From assembly GCF_033546915.1 (NCBI RefSeq), contig NZ_CP137850.1, positions 434,001-498,000 on the forward strand: DNA of 64,000 bases. The letters are read 5' to 3'. The notes beneath the pieces are model-generated. The model saw only the letters and a list, made by a program, of their open reading frames with translations, did not search any database and had not been told where the DNA came from. Both the position numbers and the translations under genes were made by a program. Of this stretch, positions 31,297 through 40,129 are shown piece by piece. Positions within the stretch are counted from its first letter, which is position 1. Every line of letters begins with the position of its first letter. This stretch comes from Mycoplasmopsis verecunda (lineage in GTDB: Bacteria > Bacillota_I > Bacilli_A > Mycoplasmatales > Metamycoplasmataceae).

Positions 31297-31694
31297 TTTT
31301 TCCTCCAAATAATATTTATATTTTGATTATAAAACAGAATGAACCATTACATAGAAAAAATACGGAAATTAATTAGATTTTTTTAAGTGGGGATAGTTTA
31401 ATAATATTAAATAAAAACCCACTCTTAACTGAGCGGTGTTTTTCCTCTTTTTTGCTAACTTAATAGCATAGTTATTGTATCAAAAATGATAATTATAAAT
31501 TGCTGATAAATTTATTTTTAAGTACTATATATAAGCATAAAGAGTACCATGAGAAATATTTTAATTGCACTCAAATGTTATTTATTTAAATATTAAAAAT
31601 TAAAAAGATGGTCTTCCACTAAGACTACCATCTTTTTTGGTTCCGTTGTAAAATTTAATTGAATATACATCACGAAAGGAACCATTTTTATTAT
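31297..31694. other. Intergenic region between mod and the 31695 gene
   Basis: No gene is seen. A - strand TATAAT at 31331-31326 is a possible mod promoter. A hairpin with a T-run lies around 31413-31450 (AAAAC-CCACTC / GAG-GGTGTTTTT type). The 3' part holds a terminator-like repeat (31593-31637) that is also found at 41741-41785. Confidence 0.5.
31593..31637. repeat. Dispersed hairpin repeat, copy 1
   Basis: The element reads AAAAATTAAAAAGATGG, then TCTTCCACTA, then a short variable part and ACCATCTTTTTT. AAAAAGATGGT pairs with ACCATCTTTTTT to form a stem with T6. A second copy at 41741-41785 differs at about five positions. It works as a terminator shape on either strand; origin unknown. 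Confidence 0.7.
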
Positions 31695-32302
31695 ATGCTA
31701 ACCGATAAAAAATTCAACAATAAAAATATTATTTGTTTAGAGTACATTAAAAGAGTTGATAAAACTTATACCACACAAAGTCAAATTCCAAAATATTCAC
31801 ATTTTATAATCAGACCTTTCGAAGATAAAAGAAAGCAAGAAGAACTCAATAAAGAAATGAATCAAGCAAAACAACAAAATATAAAATTTTTGATGATAAA
31901 ATAAATGGATTTCAATTATATCCACGATGATATGAAGAGAGTTGAAAAAATTATAAAACAAATATTCAAGATTTTTACTCGTTTGCTTTAATTTTTTCAA
32001 ATTTTGATACCGAAATTAAGAATGAACATAAAGAATTTCAAAAGTCTAATGGATATAAATGAAATAAAATATTATTTAGTGATTTTAGAAATGATTTGCC
32101 ATATGAGCGAAATCTAATAACTAAAAATAAAAGATCTTTAAAATTACCATGATCAAATGAAATTGTTGAATATAAAATAAGTGATCCGAATTTTAAACTA
32201 CCATATTATTGTTTTTATTATGACACAGCTTGAGATGATAATAGTCCCGGACCAGATATACTAGACTCTTTAAACCTTGATAATAATTTTAAGAATAAAT
32301 AA
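31695..32302 (+). pseudogene. Unknown protein gene with a -1 frameshift at a T5 run
   Basis: ATG 31695 follows AAAGGA and runs 69 codons to TAA 31902. A second open frame (with UGA Trp codons) continues the coding pattern from FDDKINGFQLYPRWYEESW to TAA 32300. The shift is at a T-run near 31885-31891 (AAAATTTTTGATG). One extra T would give a continuous protein of 202 residues (…NIKFFDDKINGF…). The C-terminal part is rich in Tyr, Asn, Lys with YCFYYDTAWDDNSPGP. I do not know its family. Its place next to the restriction locus could hint at defence, but this is only by position. The homopolymer may allow on/off switching, or the gene may be decayed. Confidence 0.65.
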
Positions 32303-32309
32303 AGTCCTT

Positions 32310-32339
32310 CAGTTTCTTTAATTAAAGAAACTGATTTTT
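32310..32339 (+). terminator. Terminator after the 31695 gene
   Basis: A perfect inverted repeat, CAGTTTCTTTAA with TTAAAGAAACTG (32310-32333), then ATTTTTA. It starts 8 nt after the TAA. Confidence 0.88.
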
Positions 32340-32344
32340 ATAAA

Positions 32345-32380
32345 TGCAAAATAAAAGATTACTATATTGCTATAGTAATC
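32345..32380 (-). terminator. Terminator of the coiled-coil lipoprotein gene
   Basis: GATTACTATA (32357-32366) and TATAGTAATC (32371-32380) form a perfect 10-bp stem with a 4-nt loop; on the - strand CTTTTATTTT follows. Confidence 0.88.
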
Positions 32381-32387
32381 ACTTTTA

Positions 32388-33590
32388 TTATATAGAAATG
32401 TATTCTAATATTAAATTAGCAGCTTGTTCTCTAGTAACATTAGCACCGTCTTTAGTTGCTTCTTCAAATTTAACTAGAAGAGCTTGAAGTTTTTGTTTAG
32501 TTTCAGTATCTTCTTCTGATTGAAGTCAGTTTTCAATTTGTGTTTTATCAGCTTTTAATCTTGTAATTGTTGAAGCAGGTACTTGTTCATTTTTGTGTGC
32601 TTCACGAATTTTATAAAGTTGAACTTTTAAAGCTAAATTGTCTTCAGCAGCTGTTTCTTCTTCATCTTCAGCAGTATTTAGTTTAGCAAAAACTTCATTA
32701 AATTCGTTTACATCTGAATAAACATCTTTTAATAAAATAGCTTCTGAAAGAATATTAGAAACTAAAACTTTAAGTTTTTCTTCATTATCTTTAATTGCTT
32801 TGGCAGCTTCTTTTATTTTAGCTTTAGTTTCTTCTTCATTTTGATTTTCAGAAGATAATTTAGCTAATTCTTCAGCTGTTTTATCTAAGTTGTCTGAAAT
32901 TTTATCTTTTACTTGTTTTAAATCTTTTGATAATGAATCATTTAATGTATCTAATAATTTAATTTTATCTTGTGCTTGTTTTAAGTTTGTTTGTAAAGTT
33001 GATAATTCAGAATTCTTAGATTCAAGAGTTTTTTCTAATTCAGCTACTTTTGCTTCTTTTGCTTCTAAATCTTTTTGTAATTGAGCAACTTTTAAATCAG
33101 CTTCACTTTTTTCTTTAATTAAATTTTGAAGTTGAGCTTTTCTAACATTAACTTCTTGCATTAAATTATCATATTGACTTTGTTTAGCTTCTAAATCTTT
33201 CTTAGCTTTTTCAATTTCTTTATTTTTAGCATCTAGATCTTTACTTAATTTAGTTACTTTATCATCAGATTGTGATTTTTGTGTTTTTAATGATTCAGCT
33301 TCTGTTTTTTTAGCATCTGCTTGAGCTTTAAGAGTCTCATATTCTTTTTGTTTAGCTGCTAAATCAGCAAGAGCTTTTTTAGCTTCTTCGACTTTAGTAG
33401 TTAATTCTGTAGTTTTGCTTGATAATTGACTTGTTATAGTGTTTAATTCAGTTGTTTTAGCTGCTAAATCATCTTGTAGTTTTTTAATTTGATTATCTTT
33501 TTCAGTAGTATCATTACATGCAACAGCTAAAATAGGAGCTGTAATGGTTGCAATTGATCCCATAGATAATAATATTTTTTTAAATTTCAT
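32388..33590 (-). CDS. Coiled-coil surface lipoprotein
   Basis: The 400-residue lipoprotein has a signal peptide ending ILAVAC (Cys25). Residues ~35-250 form one long alpha-helical coiled coil with regular heptads (for example LQKDLEAKEAKVAELEKTLE), rich in Lys, Glu and Ala. The C-terminal ~130 residues are acidic and helical, and end NVTREQAANLILEYISI after a UGA Trp. A stalk-like surface adhesin or spacer is likely; no ligand can be named. Expression may be phase-variable because its promoter includes a (TA)12 tract (33686-33709). Confidence 0.85.
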
Positions 33591-33683
33591 TTTTAATCCT
33601 TAATTTAAAAGTTTGTTTTATTGAGCAAGATGGTTTTAAAATTTACTTCTAAAAGAATCTTGGAGAAAAAATAACTCATAATT

Positions 33684-33709
33684 ATTATATATATATATAT
33701 ATATATATA
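33684..33709 (-). promoter_or_regulatory. (TA)12 tract joined to -10 TATAAT of the lipoprotein gene
   Basis: On the - strand a run of 12 TA units leads straight into TATAAT (33689-33684). The tract fills the -35/-10 spacer, so gain or loss of units would change spacing or strength of the promoter. Leader to ATG 33590 is about 90 nt. Confidence 0.65.
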
Positions 33710-33721
33710 CCAAAAGGCTTT

Positions 33722-33744
33722 TTATCACTATAATATAGTGGTAA
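33722..33744. promoter_or_regulatory. Operator-like dyad
   Basis: TTATCACTATA and TATAGTGGTAA form an 11-bp inverted repeat with one G-T pair and a 1-nt centre; TATAAT lies across the centre. It sits between two divergent promoters and could bind a regulator. Confidence 0.35.
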
Positions 33745-33888
33745 AACTAAATAACTAATAATTAAATTTATCTAATTCAGGTACAAAATGATTTTAAGAA
33801 AATAATTTAGTTGCTAATAATAACCTTTAAAAATGGATATAAATGTAATTATGATACCAAATATATGCACGATACCTTTTAGCTATTT

Positions 33889-33899
33889 TATAATATAAT
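33889..33899 (+). promoter_or_regulatory. degV promoter, near-leaderless
   Basis: Two overlapping TATAAT boxes (33889-33894 and 33894-33899) end 6-11 nt before the degV ATG at 33906. There is no Shine-Dalgarno, so the transcript has almost no 5' leader. Confidence 0.55.
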
Positions 33900-33905
33900 T
33901 GAGTT

Positions 33906-34751
33906 ATGAAAAAACTAGGAATTATATTAGACTCATTTTGTGGTTTGTATGAAAAAGAAGCACATGAAATGAATTTTAAATTTATCCCATTACAAGTGGA
34001 TATTGATGGAGAAGTATACCAAGATGGTTTAAGTGATAAGATTGAAGTTTTAAATAAAATGTCGGAAGCTAAATCATTAAAAACTTCAAGTCCAAAATTA
34101 GAAATCATTAATAATGTTGTAAAAGAAGCAAGTGAACAATACGATGAAGTTATTTATTTGGGAATTCATCCAGCTTTATCTTCAACATCTAATCATGTTA
34201 GAACAGTAGCGAATGAATATAAAAATGTTTATGTATTTGAAAATCATTGAAGTGGATATCAATTAGTGAATGCTGCAAAATATGCGTTAAAACTTCGTAA
34301 AGAAGGATTGGATTTAAAAGAAATCTTTACTGAATTACAAAAAATTGATACACAATCAGCAACATATCTTGTTCCTTTTGATATGAAATACATGATTCAA
34401 GGTGGAAGATTACATGGTGTTAAAAAATTCATCATGACTACAATTAAAATGATACCTATTTTAGAATATACATATGAAGGCAAAGTAACTCCTGTATTTC
34501 TAAAAAGAACATCATCAGGAGCAATTACTAAAGCAATGGAAAAAGCTTATTATTTCCCTGATGATGTAACTCAATATGAATTTAATTGAATGCATGGTAC
34601 TTCACAACAAGTGAATGATGAAGTAATCAAAATGGCTAAAGATTTAGATATCACTCTTGCTCATGAACAAATTACATCTAGTGTAATAGCAATTCATACC
34701 GGTCCTGAAGCTTTTGCTATTACCGTAATGCCTAAATTAAATCTAGACTAA
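33906..34751 (+). CDS. degV: DegV family fatty-acid-binding protein (FakB-like)
   Basis: The 281-residue protein is a DegV family member. It starts with the nucleotide-like fold segment LGIILDSFCGLYEKEA, then LKTSSPKLEI (the TSSP site that contacts the fatty-acid head group), IYLGIHPALSSTSNH, and a C-terminal half with KYMIQGGRLHGVKKF. UGA Trp codons are at 34248 and 34587. In Gram-positives these proteins (FakB) present fatty acids to the FakA kinase for phospholipid synthesis. FakA is not in the window. The stop overlaps the next start (TAATG). Confidence 0.9.
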
Positions 34752-35014
34752 TGTCTGCTAAAAAAACAAAAACCAAAAAAATAAAAGAAAGTAAAAAAAC
34801 TAATACCATTAAACTTAATACTACTGCTCAAAATGAAAAGAGATTCACTAAATTAGTTGATAGTATTATTAAAGAAAACGAACAAGATGAATTCGAAATA
34901 AAAAAATATCGCAAGAATAAAGTGGCTTATGCTCTTGCAATATTATCTGTAATAGTTATTTTACTTTTAGTAATTTTAATTATTTGTGCAATTGTATATG
35001 GATGAGCACGTTAA
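34751..35014 (+). CDS. Small single-helix membrane protein downstream of degV
   Basis: The 87-residue protein has a very basic N-terminus (KKTKTKKIKESKK), a charged middle, and one C-terminal transmembrane helix (AYALAILSVIVILLLVILII). It ends G-W-A-R with UGA as Trp. It is translationally coupled to degV through TAATG. Its stop overlaps the stop of the convergent gene on the - strand by 4 nt. Tail-anchored topology; function not known. Confidence 0.75.
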
Positions 35015-35826
35015 TGAATGAATAATGCTGAATTATGACTAATTGGCAATATTATATAAATATATGATACTATAGCTGTTGAAACAATATAAACTAATGC
35101 AACAAACATTAAATAAAGTGCATTAGTTTTTCTTTTGCTCTTATTATAATAATATGAGACAATAAATGAACCACCAGATACATATATATTAGTAGGAAAC
35201 GAAAAACGAAGCATTCAAGAAGCACTTAGCAACATACATAAAGTTAAACCACCTGTATAAGTTGAAGACAAAATATAATTATTTGTTTTATGGTTAATAA
35301 TATATTGAATAATAAAAGTTAATAATGTAAAACTAAAAATAAATCCAGAGTCTCATAATAGTTCTTTAGGTTTTATATCTTTAACATTTTTATATGAGTT
35401 ATTTAAATATTTTTTATTTCTTTTAATGCGAACTCAAATTAATCCTCCTAATGTTCCCCCGATAATATGACCTAGAATAATAAGCCAAATATTAGCTATA
35501 TGTATTTGTGTTTTAATTGGATTAAATGCATATGTAAAGACATAAAATAATGTAACCATCGGATTTACAATCGGAGGAATATTGTTATTAATCTCATCAA
35601 ATTTATCGGGTTCAAATATTTGAGCCAAAATACGTAAAACAGCAAATGAGATTAAAGCTGCTGTTAAAGTCGCACAAGCATAGAAAAAGGGATATAAGAA
35701 ATTACGTTTTGTATATTTATGTGCATAATGGGTGCATAAAAAAGACATAAGTGTTAAAAACCCGACACTCATGAGTTCAGCAATAAAGAATTCTCAGATA
35801 AAGTCTTTGGTTAATAGATATTGCAC
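35011..35826 (-). CDS. Multi-pass membrane protein, aquaporin/MIP-like candidate
   Basis: The 271-residue protein has six or more hydrophobic segments. One loop reads IVNPMVTLFYVF, like the first NPA-type half-loop of MIP channels (NPAVT), followed by an AGxIxGG-like helix (WLIILGHIIGGTLGGLIW). The second half-loop is not clear, so the family call is tentative. I use GTG 35824-35826 as start, because AGGAG lies 6 nt upstream and no ATG gives the full first helix. It is the last gene of the cdaA-mgtE-pgsA operon and converges with the + strand gene at 35014. Confidence 0.6.
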
Positions 35827-35861
35827 TTATGTCTCCTATATTTAAATTATAAGATAATAGG

Positions 35862-36539
35862 TTATTTTTTAACTGTTGTTTTTGAATTTTGTTTCATTTT
35901 TTTAGATGCTGAAACTACATACATTACACCTGAAATAATACTTAAAATTAATGCTACATAAATAGGTAAGTTAATTAAGTACATAAATCCATATTGAGTA
36001 GCAAAATTTGTATATGGTAATCAGATAATGATTAGGAACGTTACAACAATACCGATTGATAAAACTAATGTTTTAATTTTACCTAATTTACCAGCAGCAA
36101 CACTTCCGCCTACTTTAGCTATAAACATTCTAACACCATCAACAATAATGTCTCTAAGAATGAATAAAGCTACAGCTCAAAATGGTAATACATTGATTAC
36201 ACCAAAATAAATAAGCACTAAATTAGTCATAGCTTTATCAGCAATAGGATCTCAAACTATTCCAAAGTCAGTGACTAAATTATTTTTTCTTGCAATTCTT
36301 CCGTCAAAAAAGTCTGTAATCATTGCAATAACAAATAATATAACAATAGCAACATTAACAACTGTAAATCCTACTTTATATCCTGTGTTAGCTAGTGATA
36401 CCACAGCTATATTACCACCAAATTCATTTCCTTGTGACATTGTATAATAACTAGCAATCATTAATAGAAATACTGGTATTAATAACAATAGTCTAATTAG
36501 AGTCAATTTGTTGGGTTTGTTCATGTTTTTCAAACTCAT
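35862..36539 (-). CDS. pgsA: CDP-diacylglycerol-glycerol-3-phosphate 3-phosphatidyltransferase
   Basis: The 225-residue integral membrane enzyme makes phosphatidylglycerol-phosphate from CDP-diacylglycerol and glycerol 3-phosphate. The CDP-alcohol phosphotransferase motif is complete: D76-x2-D79-G80-x2-A83-R84-x8-G93-x3-D97-x3-D101. About six helices are predicted. N-terminal NKPNKLTLIRLLLLIP is typical of PgsA. Start at 36539 has GGAGG 9 nt upstream. It overlaps the 3' end of the upstream gene by 47 nt. Confidence 0.93.
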
Positions 36540-37098
36540 TATAATATACCTCCTGCATTTGCTCTCTTATTATATTCTCATCTCTTAATAATGAATCAAT
36601 TTCAGTCTGATTATATTTTTCAACTCTATTTCTTAAATTATCAATGTTTTTATTGAAAAAGCCAGTAAAAATCGATGCTTTTTTATCTCATAAGTTTGCA
36701 TTTAAATCTCTTAATGCTTTAAAATTTTCATCAATTGCAACAAAAAGTCTTAAAGTTTCATTATCTTCGGCTGCTGAATTACGAATAAATTCAACATATT
36801 CTGGTGATTTATATATAGCTAACATAATATTTCTAGTATGTTTATTAATCTCACCCATTGAATATTTTCCAATACTTGGAACAAATTCTGATAATGTTTT
36901 ATTATTCAGTGCAAAAAGCTCATTCATTTTTACACATAATTCATAAGCATATACTGTTGCATTCTTATTAAATTCAACCATTTGCACTCTTAGCTTTCTT
37001 TTATTTCTTTTATCTTTAATGTACTGATATGAAATTCATACAATGAAAAAGAATAAAATAACAGCAAATAGTATTCAAATTCCTAATGTTAAATCCAT
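36493..37098 (-). CDS. Membrane-anchored hypothetical protein
   Basis: The 201-residue protein begins with one transmembrane helix (MDLTLGIWILFAVILFFFIV) and a basic stretch (KDKRNKRKLR). The remaining ~160 residues are helical and hydrophilic, with many charged residues. The single N-terminal anchor plus helical body recalls LemA-like proteins, but I see no LemA motif. AAGGAG lies upstream of ATG 37098. It overlaps pgsA by 47 nt, an unusually long overlap. Confidence 0.75.
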
Positions 37099-37109
37099 CT
37101 AGTTTCTCC

Positions 37110-37433
37110 TTATTTTGTAATTTTTAATGCTCACTTAGAGTCTTTTTTAACAACAAATTGCTTCATAATTTCATCAAGTTGTTCTTCTGAATATTGTTCG
37201 CCTTTAAGCATTGCGGTATATAAATAATTTGAATATCCTTTAAAATCAAATGAAGCTCTTGGTGTTACTTCAGTATAAGTAATTCTTCCACCTTGAGATA
37301 ATGGCTCAGAAATACTTACTTCAGTACCTTCAATTTCTTCTTTAATTTGATTAAGATATTGTTTCATTTCAGCTTTAGCTTCTAAATATCCTTCGGCTAA
37401 AGTTTTAACTCTTTCAATATTAGCTGTTTTCAT
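37110..37433 (-). CDS. Small hypothetical protein in the mgtE-pgsA operon
   Basis: The 107-residue soluble protein has a helical N-terminal half (ERVKTLAEGYLEAKAEMKQY) and a middle segment with strand character (GGRITYTEVTPRASFDF). UGA at 37131 is Trp and the stop is TAA 37110. Spacing is 9 nt to mgtE and 11 nt to the next gene, consistent with one operon. Function unknown. Confidence 0.75.
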
Positions 37434-37442
37434 AATTCTCCT

Positions 37443-38915
37443 TTATATCCAATTTAACGCATGAGCTGCTGCAAGAACACCAATATTTAATCCAAAAAAT
37501 ATTAGTGTTGATATAGCATCACTTAATGTGGCTAAAATAGGAGCAGACATAACAGCTGGATCTTTCTTAAATTTAATTGCTACAAGTGGAATAATTGTTC
37601 CTAAAAATTTGGCAAAAATAACTACTACAAATAGTGATATAGAGCTAGCTATAATAATAAATGATATTGGTCCTCAGTCAGCTTGTGTTCCATCGCCATT
37701 ATCTCTAAAACTAGGTATTGCAAAATAAATATACAATCTAGCAACATTAACTATGAATAATATCATTCCAATTAATGCCCCAACACTTATTTCTTTTCGT
37801 ATAACTTTTCAAATGTCTTTATGTTCAATTTCTCCTAGTGCACTAGCACGAGTTATGGTTGTTGAACTTTGTGATCCGGCATTACCTGCTGAACCTGAAA
37901 TTATCGGTATTAAACCAACTATAATACCAGTTGAAACAGTTATACCTAATCCAGTAATAAAGTTTTCTGAAATATTAGAGAATTGTTGAATAATATATTG
38001 TGAAAATGTAGCTGATATCATCAATATAATTAATCAAACAACACGTGATTTAACAATTTGAGTTATTCTAGTTTTTAAATAGTTTTCTTCAGCAGCTTCT
38101 GGATTAATACCAGCTAGCTTATACATATCTTCAGTTGCTTGTTCTTGAATAACGTCAATAACATCATCTGATGATATCATCCCAATTAATCTATTATCAG
38201 CTGATACAACAGGTAATGTAGATCTATCGTGATCAGCAAAGATATTAGCTGCTTCTTCTTTGTTGTCATATGGATGAACTGTTGCAACAGCATTATATAA
38301 TTCATCTAATGTTTCATTTTCATCATCAGCGAAAACTAATTCTTCAAGTGTTATATCACCGATTAAAAATCCATTTTCATCAGTGATATAAAAGTTGTGA
38401 CTAAGTTGGATATTACTTTTATAGTCTTTTTTGATCTTTCTTATGGCTTTTTTAGCAGTTCATGTATCGTTAAGAACAGAAAGGTCAACTGACATAATGC
38501 TTCCAACATGTTCATCATCATAAGAAAGTAAGTTATTTAATTTTGCTCTTTTATCATCTGGTGTTTGAGAAAGTATTTTTTTAGTAAAGTTAACTGGAAG
38601 ATCCTCTAAAACGTCAACTAGTTCATCACTTTCCAAATCTTGAAGAATTTTCATTCCTCATTCTTCAGTAAATGATTTTGCTAGTTTTACTTTAGTATCA
38701 TCATCTAAATATGAAAATACTTCAGCGGCTTCAGTTGTCTTAAGTACTCTAAGAACATAAAGTTGTTCTTCAATACTTAAGGATTCTAAAGCTTCAGCAA
38801 AGTCGGCATAAGGATAGTCTTCGCACAATTCCCGAACAGCAATAATTTTTTTATCTTTGATTAAAGCGGATAGCTTATCAAGTAATAATGCTTTATCAAT
38901 TTCTGTAAATTCCAT
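37443..38915 (-). CDS. mgtE: Magnesium transporter MgtE
   Basis: The 490-residue protein has the three MgtE parts: an N-terminal superhelical domain (~1-130; LESLSIEEQLYVLRVL, FSYLDDDTKVKLA), paired CBS domains (~135-255; MSVDLSVLNDTW, MISSDDVIDVIQE), and a C-terminal pore of five helices (~285-490) with GLIPIISGSAGNAGSQ, the equivalent of the conserved GNxGxQ segment, and ASALGEI. It is a Mg2+-gated Mg2+ channel. Five UGA Trp codons and one UGG Trp near the C-terminus. It starts 2 nt after cdaA ends, so Mg2+ uptake and c-di-AMP synthesis are co-expressed. Confidence 0.94.
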
Positions 38916-38917
38916 TA

Positions 38918-39577
38918 TTATTGTTCTTTCAAGTATTTAATTAATTGCTCTTGGAATTGTTCTAATTTAACAGGTTGTATAATGCTTCCTTTTAAAATCT
39001 TAATACTTCCATCTTCTTCAGAAACAACAACTGTGGTAGCATCACATTGCTCTGAAATACCCATGGCTGCACGATGACGTGAACCATATTTCGGATCAAC
39101 ACTTTTACGTGTTATTTTATAAAATGTAGCAGCATAATAAATTTTATTATCTCTAATAACTACAGCTCCATCATGTAATGGACTTGTTTTATTAAAAATA
39201 GCAATCAATAGTGAACTTGAGATATTAGAATTAAGTACAACTCCATCGGTTCTTAAGTTATCAATATTATCATTATTTTCAATTGTTATTAAAGCACCGA
39301 TTTTATTTTTAGAGAAATATTCAACGCTTTCTCTTAATTGGTTAATTAAACGAATTTGACTACTTTTACCGAGTTTCTCGTATCTAGTCTTTTTAATTTT
39401 AGAAGAAATAAAACTATAAATATGTGGTCATAAATAAAGCATTAAGATACTCAATGCAATAACAAGAATAAAAACAGCTAGTATTATTAATGCTGTGATT
39501 GAACTACTTGATATATTATTATTTGTTTCAGCTGCCAAAGTAGTTGAAACTTCTGGTGTTTGAAATAACTTTATCAT
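38918..39577 (-). CDS. cdaA: Diadenylate cyclase (c-di-AMP synthase), CdaA/CdaM type
   Basis: The 219-residue membrane-anchored enzyme joins two ATP into c-di-AMP. A hydrophobic helix lies at about residues 25-50. The DAC domain has SPLHDGAVVI (DGA at 136-138) and GSRHRAAMGISE (RHR at 167-169), the two catalytic signatures. It has one clear helix, fewer than the three of Bacillus CdaA, which resembles the shorter CdaM form of mycoplasmas. No cdaR or glmM follows; mgtE does. The start overlaps the stop of a small membrane protein gene (TAATG). Confidence 0.93.
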
Positions 39578-39828
39578 TAAATACCTTTAATTAAGTATGC
39601 AATTAAAATAATAAGTATCATTATTAAAAGTGCAACACCTGCTCCAAAAAGGTTAATAAATAAATCTCTTTTATATCAAGGCAATGACTTTTGCTCAGTG
39701 TTATAGTTTTGTTTTTCTTTTTCTTTTTTTGCTAAAAGGATAGCATGTTGAATTTCTTTTTTTCTAAATTCAACTAAGTCTATATATTTCTTTTTTTCTA
39801 TATTATTTTTTGTTTTTTCATCTGACAT
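39577..39828 (-). CDS. Small membrane protein upstream of cdaA
   Basis: The 83-residue protein has a highly charged N-terminal ~50 residues (KKEIQHAILLAKKEKEKQN) and one C-terminal transmembrane helix (LFGAGVALLIMILIILIAYL). It starts at ATG 39828 after GGAGG. TAATG coupling to cdaA suggests a functional link, perhaps as a partner of the cyclase in the place that CdaR takes in Firmicutes; that is inference. First gene of the seven-gene operon. Confidence 0.75.
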
Positions 39829-40129
39829 ATTTGCCTCCTTTTTTAATTACTTTAATTTTAAATTTTTTTATCAAAAATAAAAATAATTTAAAAAGAAAGT
39901 TAATTGGTAATTTATTGTTGGTTAACCACTTAAAAAATGATTTTAAAGTTGTTTTATTATATGAAATATAGATTGTTTTTGAAGTACTGTAAAACACTAA
40001 AATACATTATAAAATGATAATATTTCCACATTTCCACATTTGGATATATTTCTAAAAATATTTTATAATTTATATAGATATGAAAATATCTTAATATGCT
40101 ATTAATTAATAAGTAAAGGAACTTTATAA
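39829..40129. other. Divergent intergenic region
   Basis: These 301 nt hold no gene. They hold the promoters of the cdaA operon (-) and the 40130 lipoprotein (+). TATAAT at 40064-40069 with a weak TTGGAT 18 nt upstream is the likely + promoter. A direct repeat of TTTCCACA lies near 40022-40038. Confidence 0.55.

Larger units (their letters stand above)
33591..33905. other. Divergent intergenic region between coiled-coil lipoprotein and degV
   Basis: No gene is seen in these 315 nt. It holds the lipoprotein leader and promoter with a (TA)12 tract, a central dyad at 33722-33744, and the degV promoter at its right end. Confidence 0.7.

Noticed and set aside
33827-34108. - strand frame over the degV promoter and 5' end
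   Set aside because: It overlaps the conserved start of degV, and its sequence is the reverse reading of that gene.
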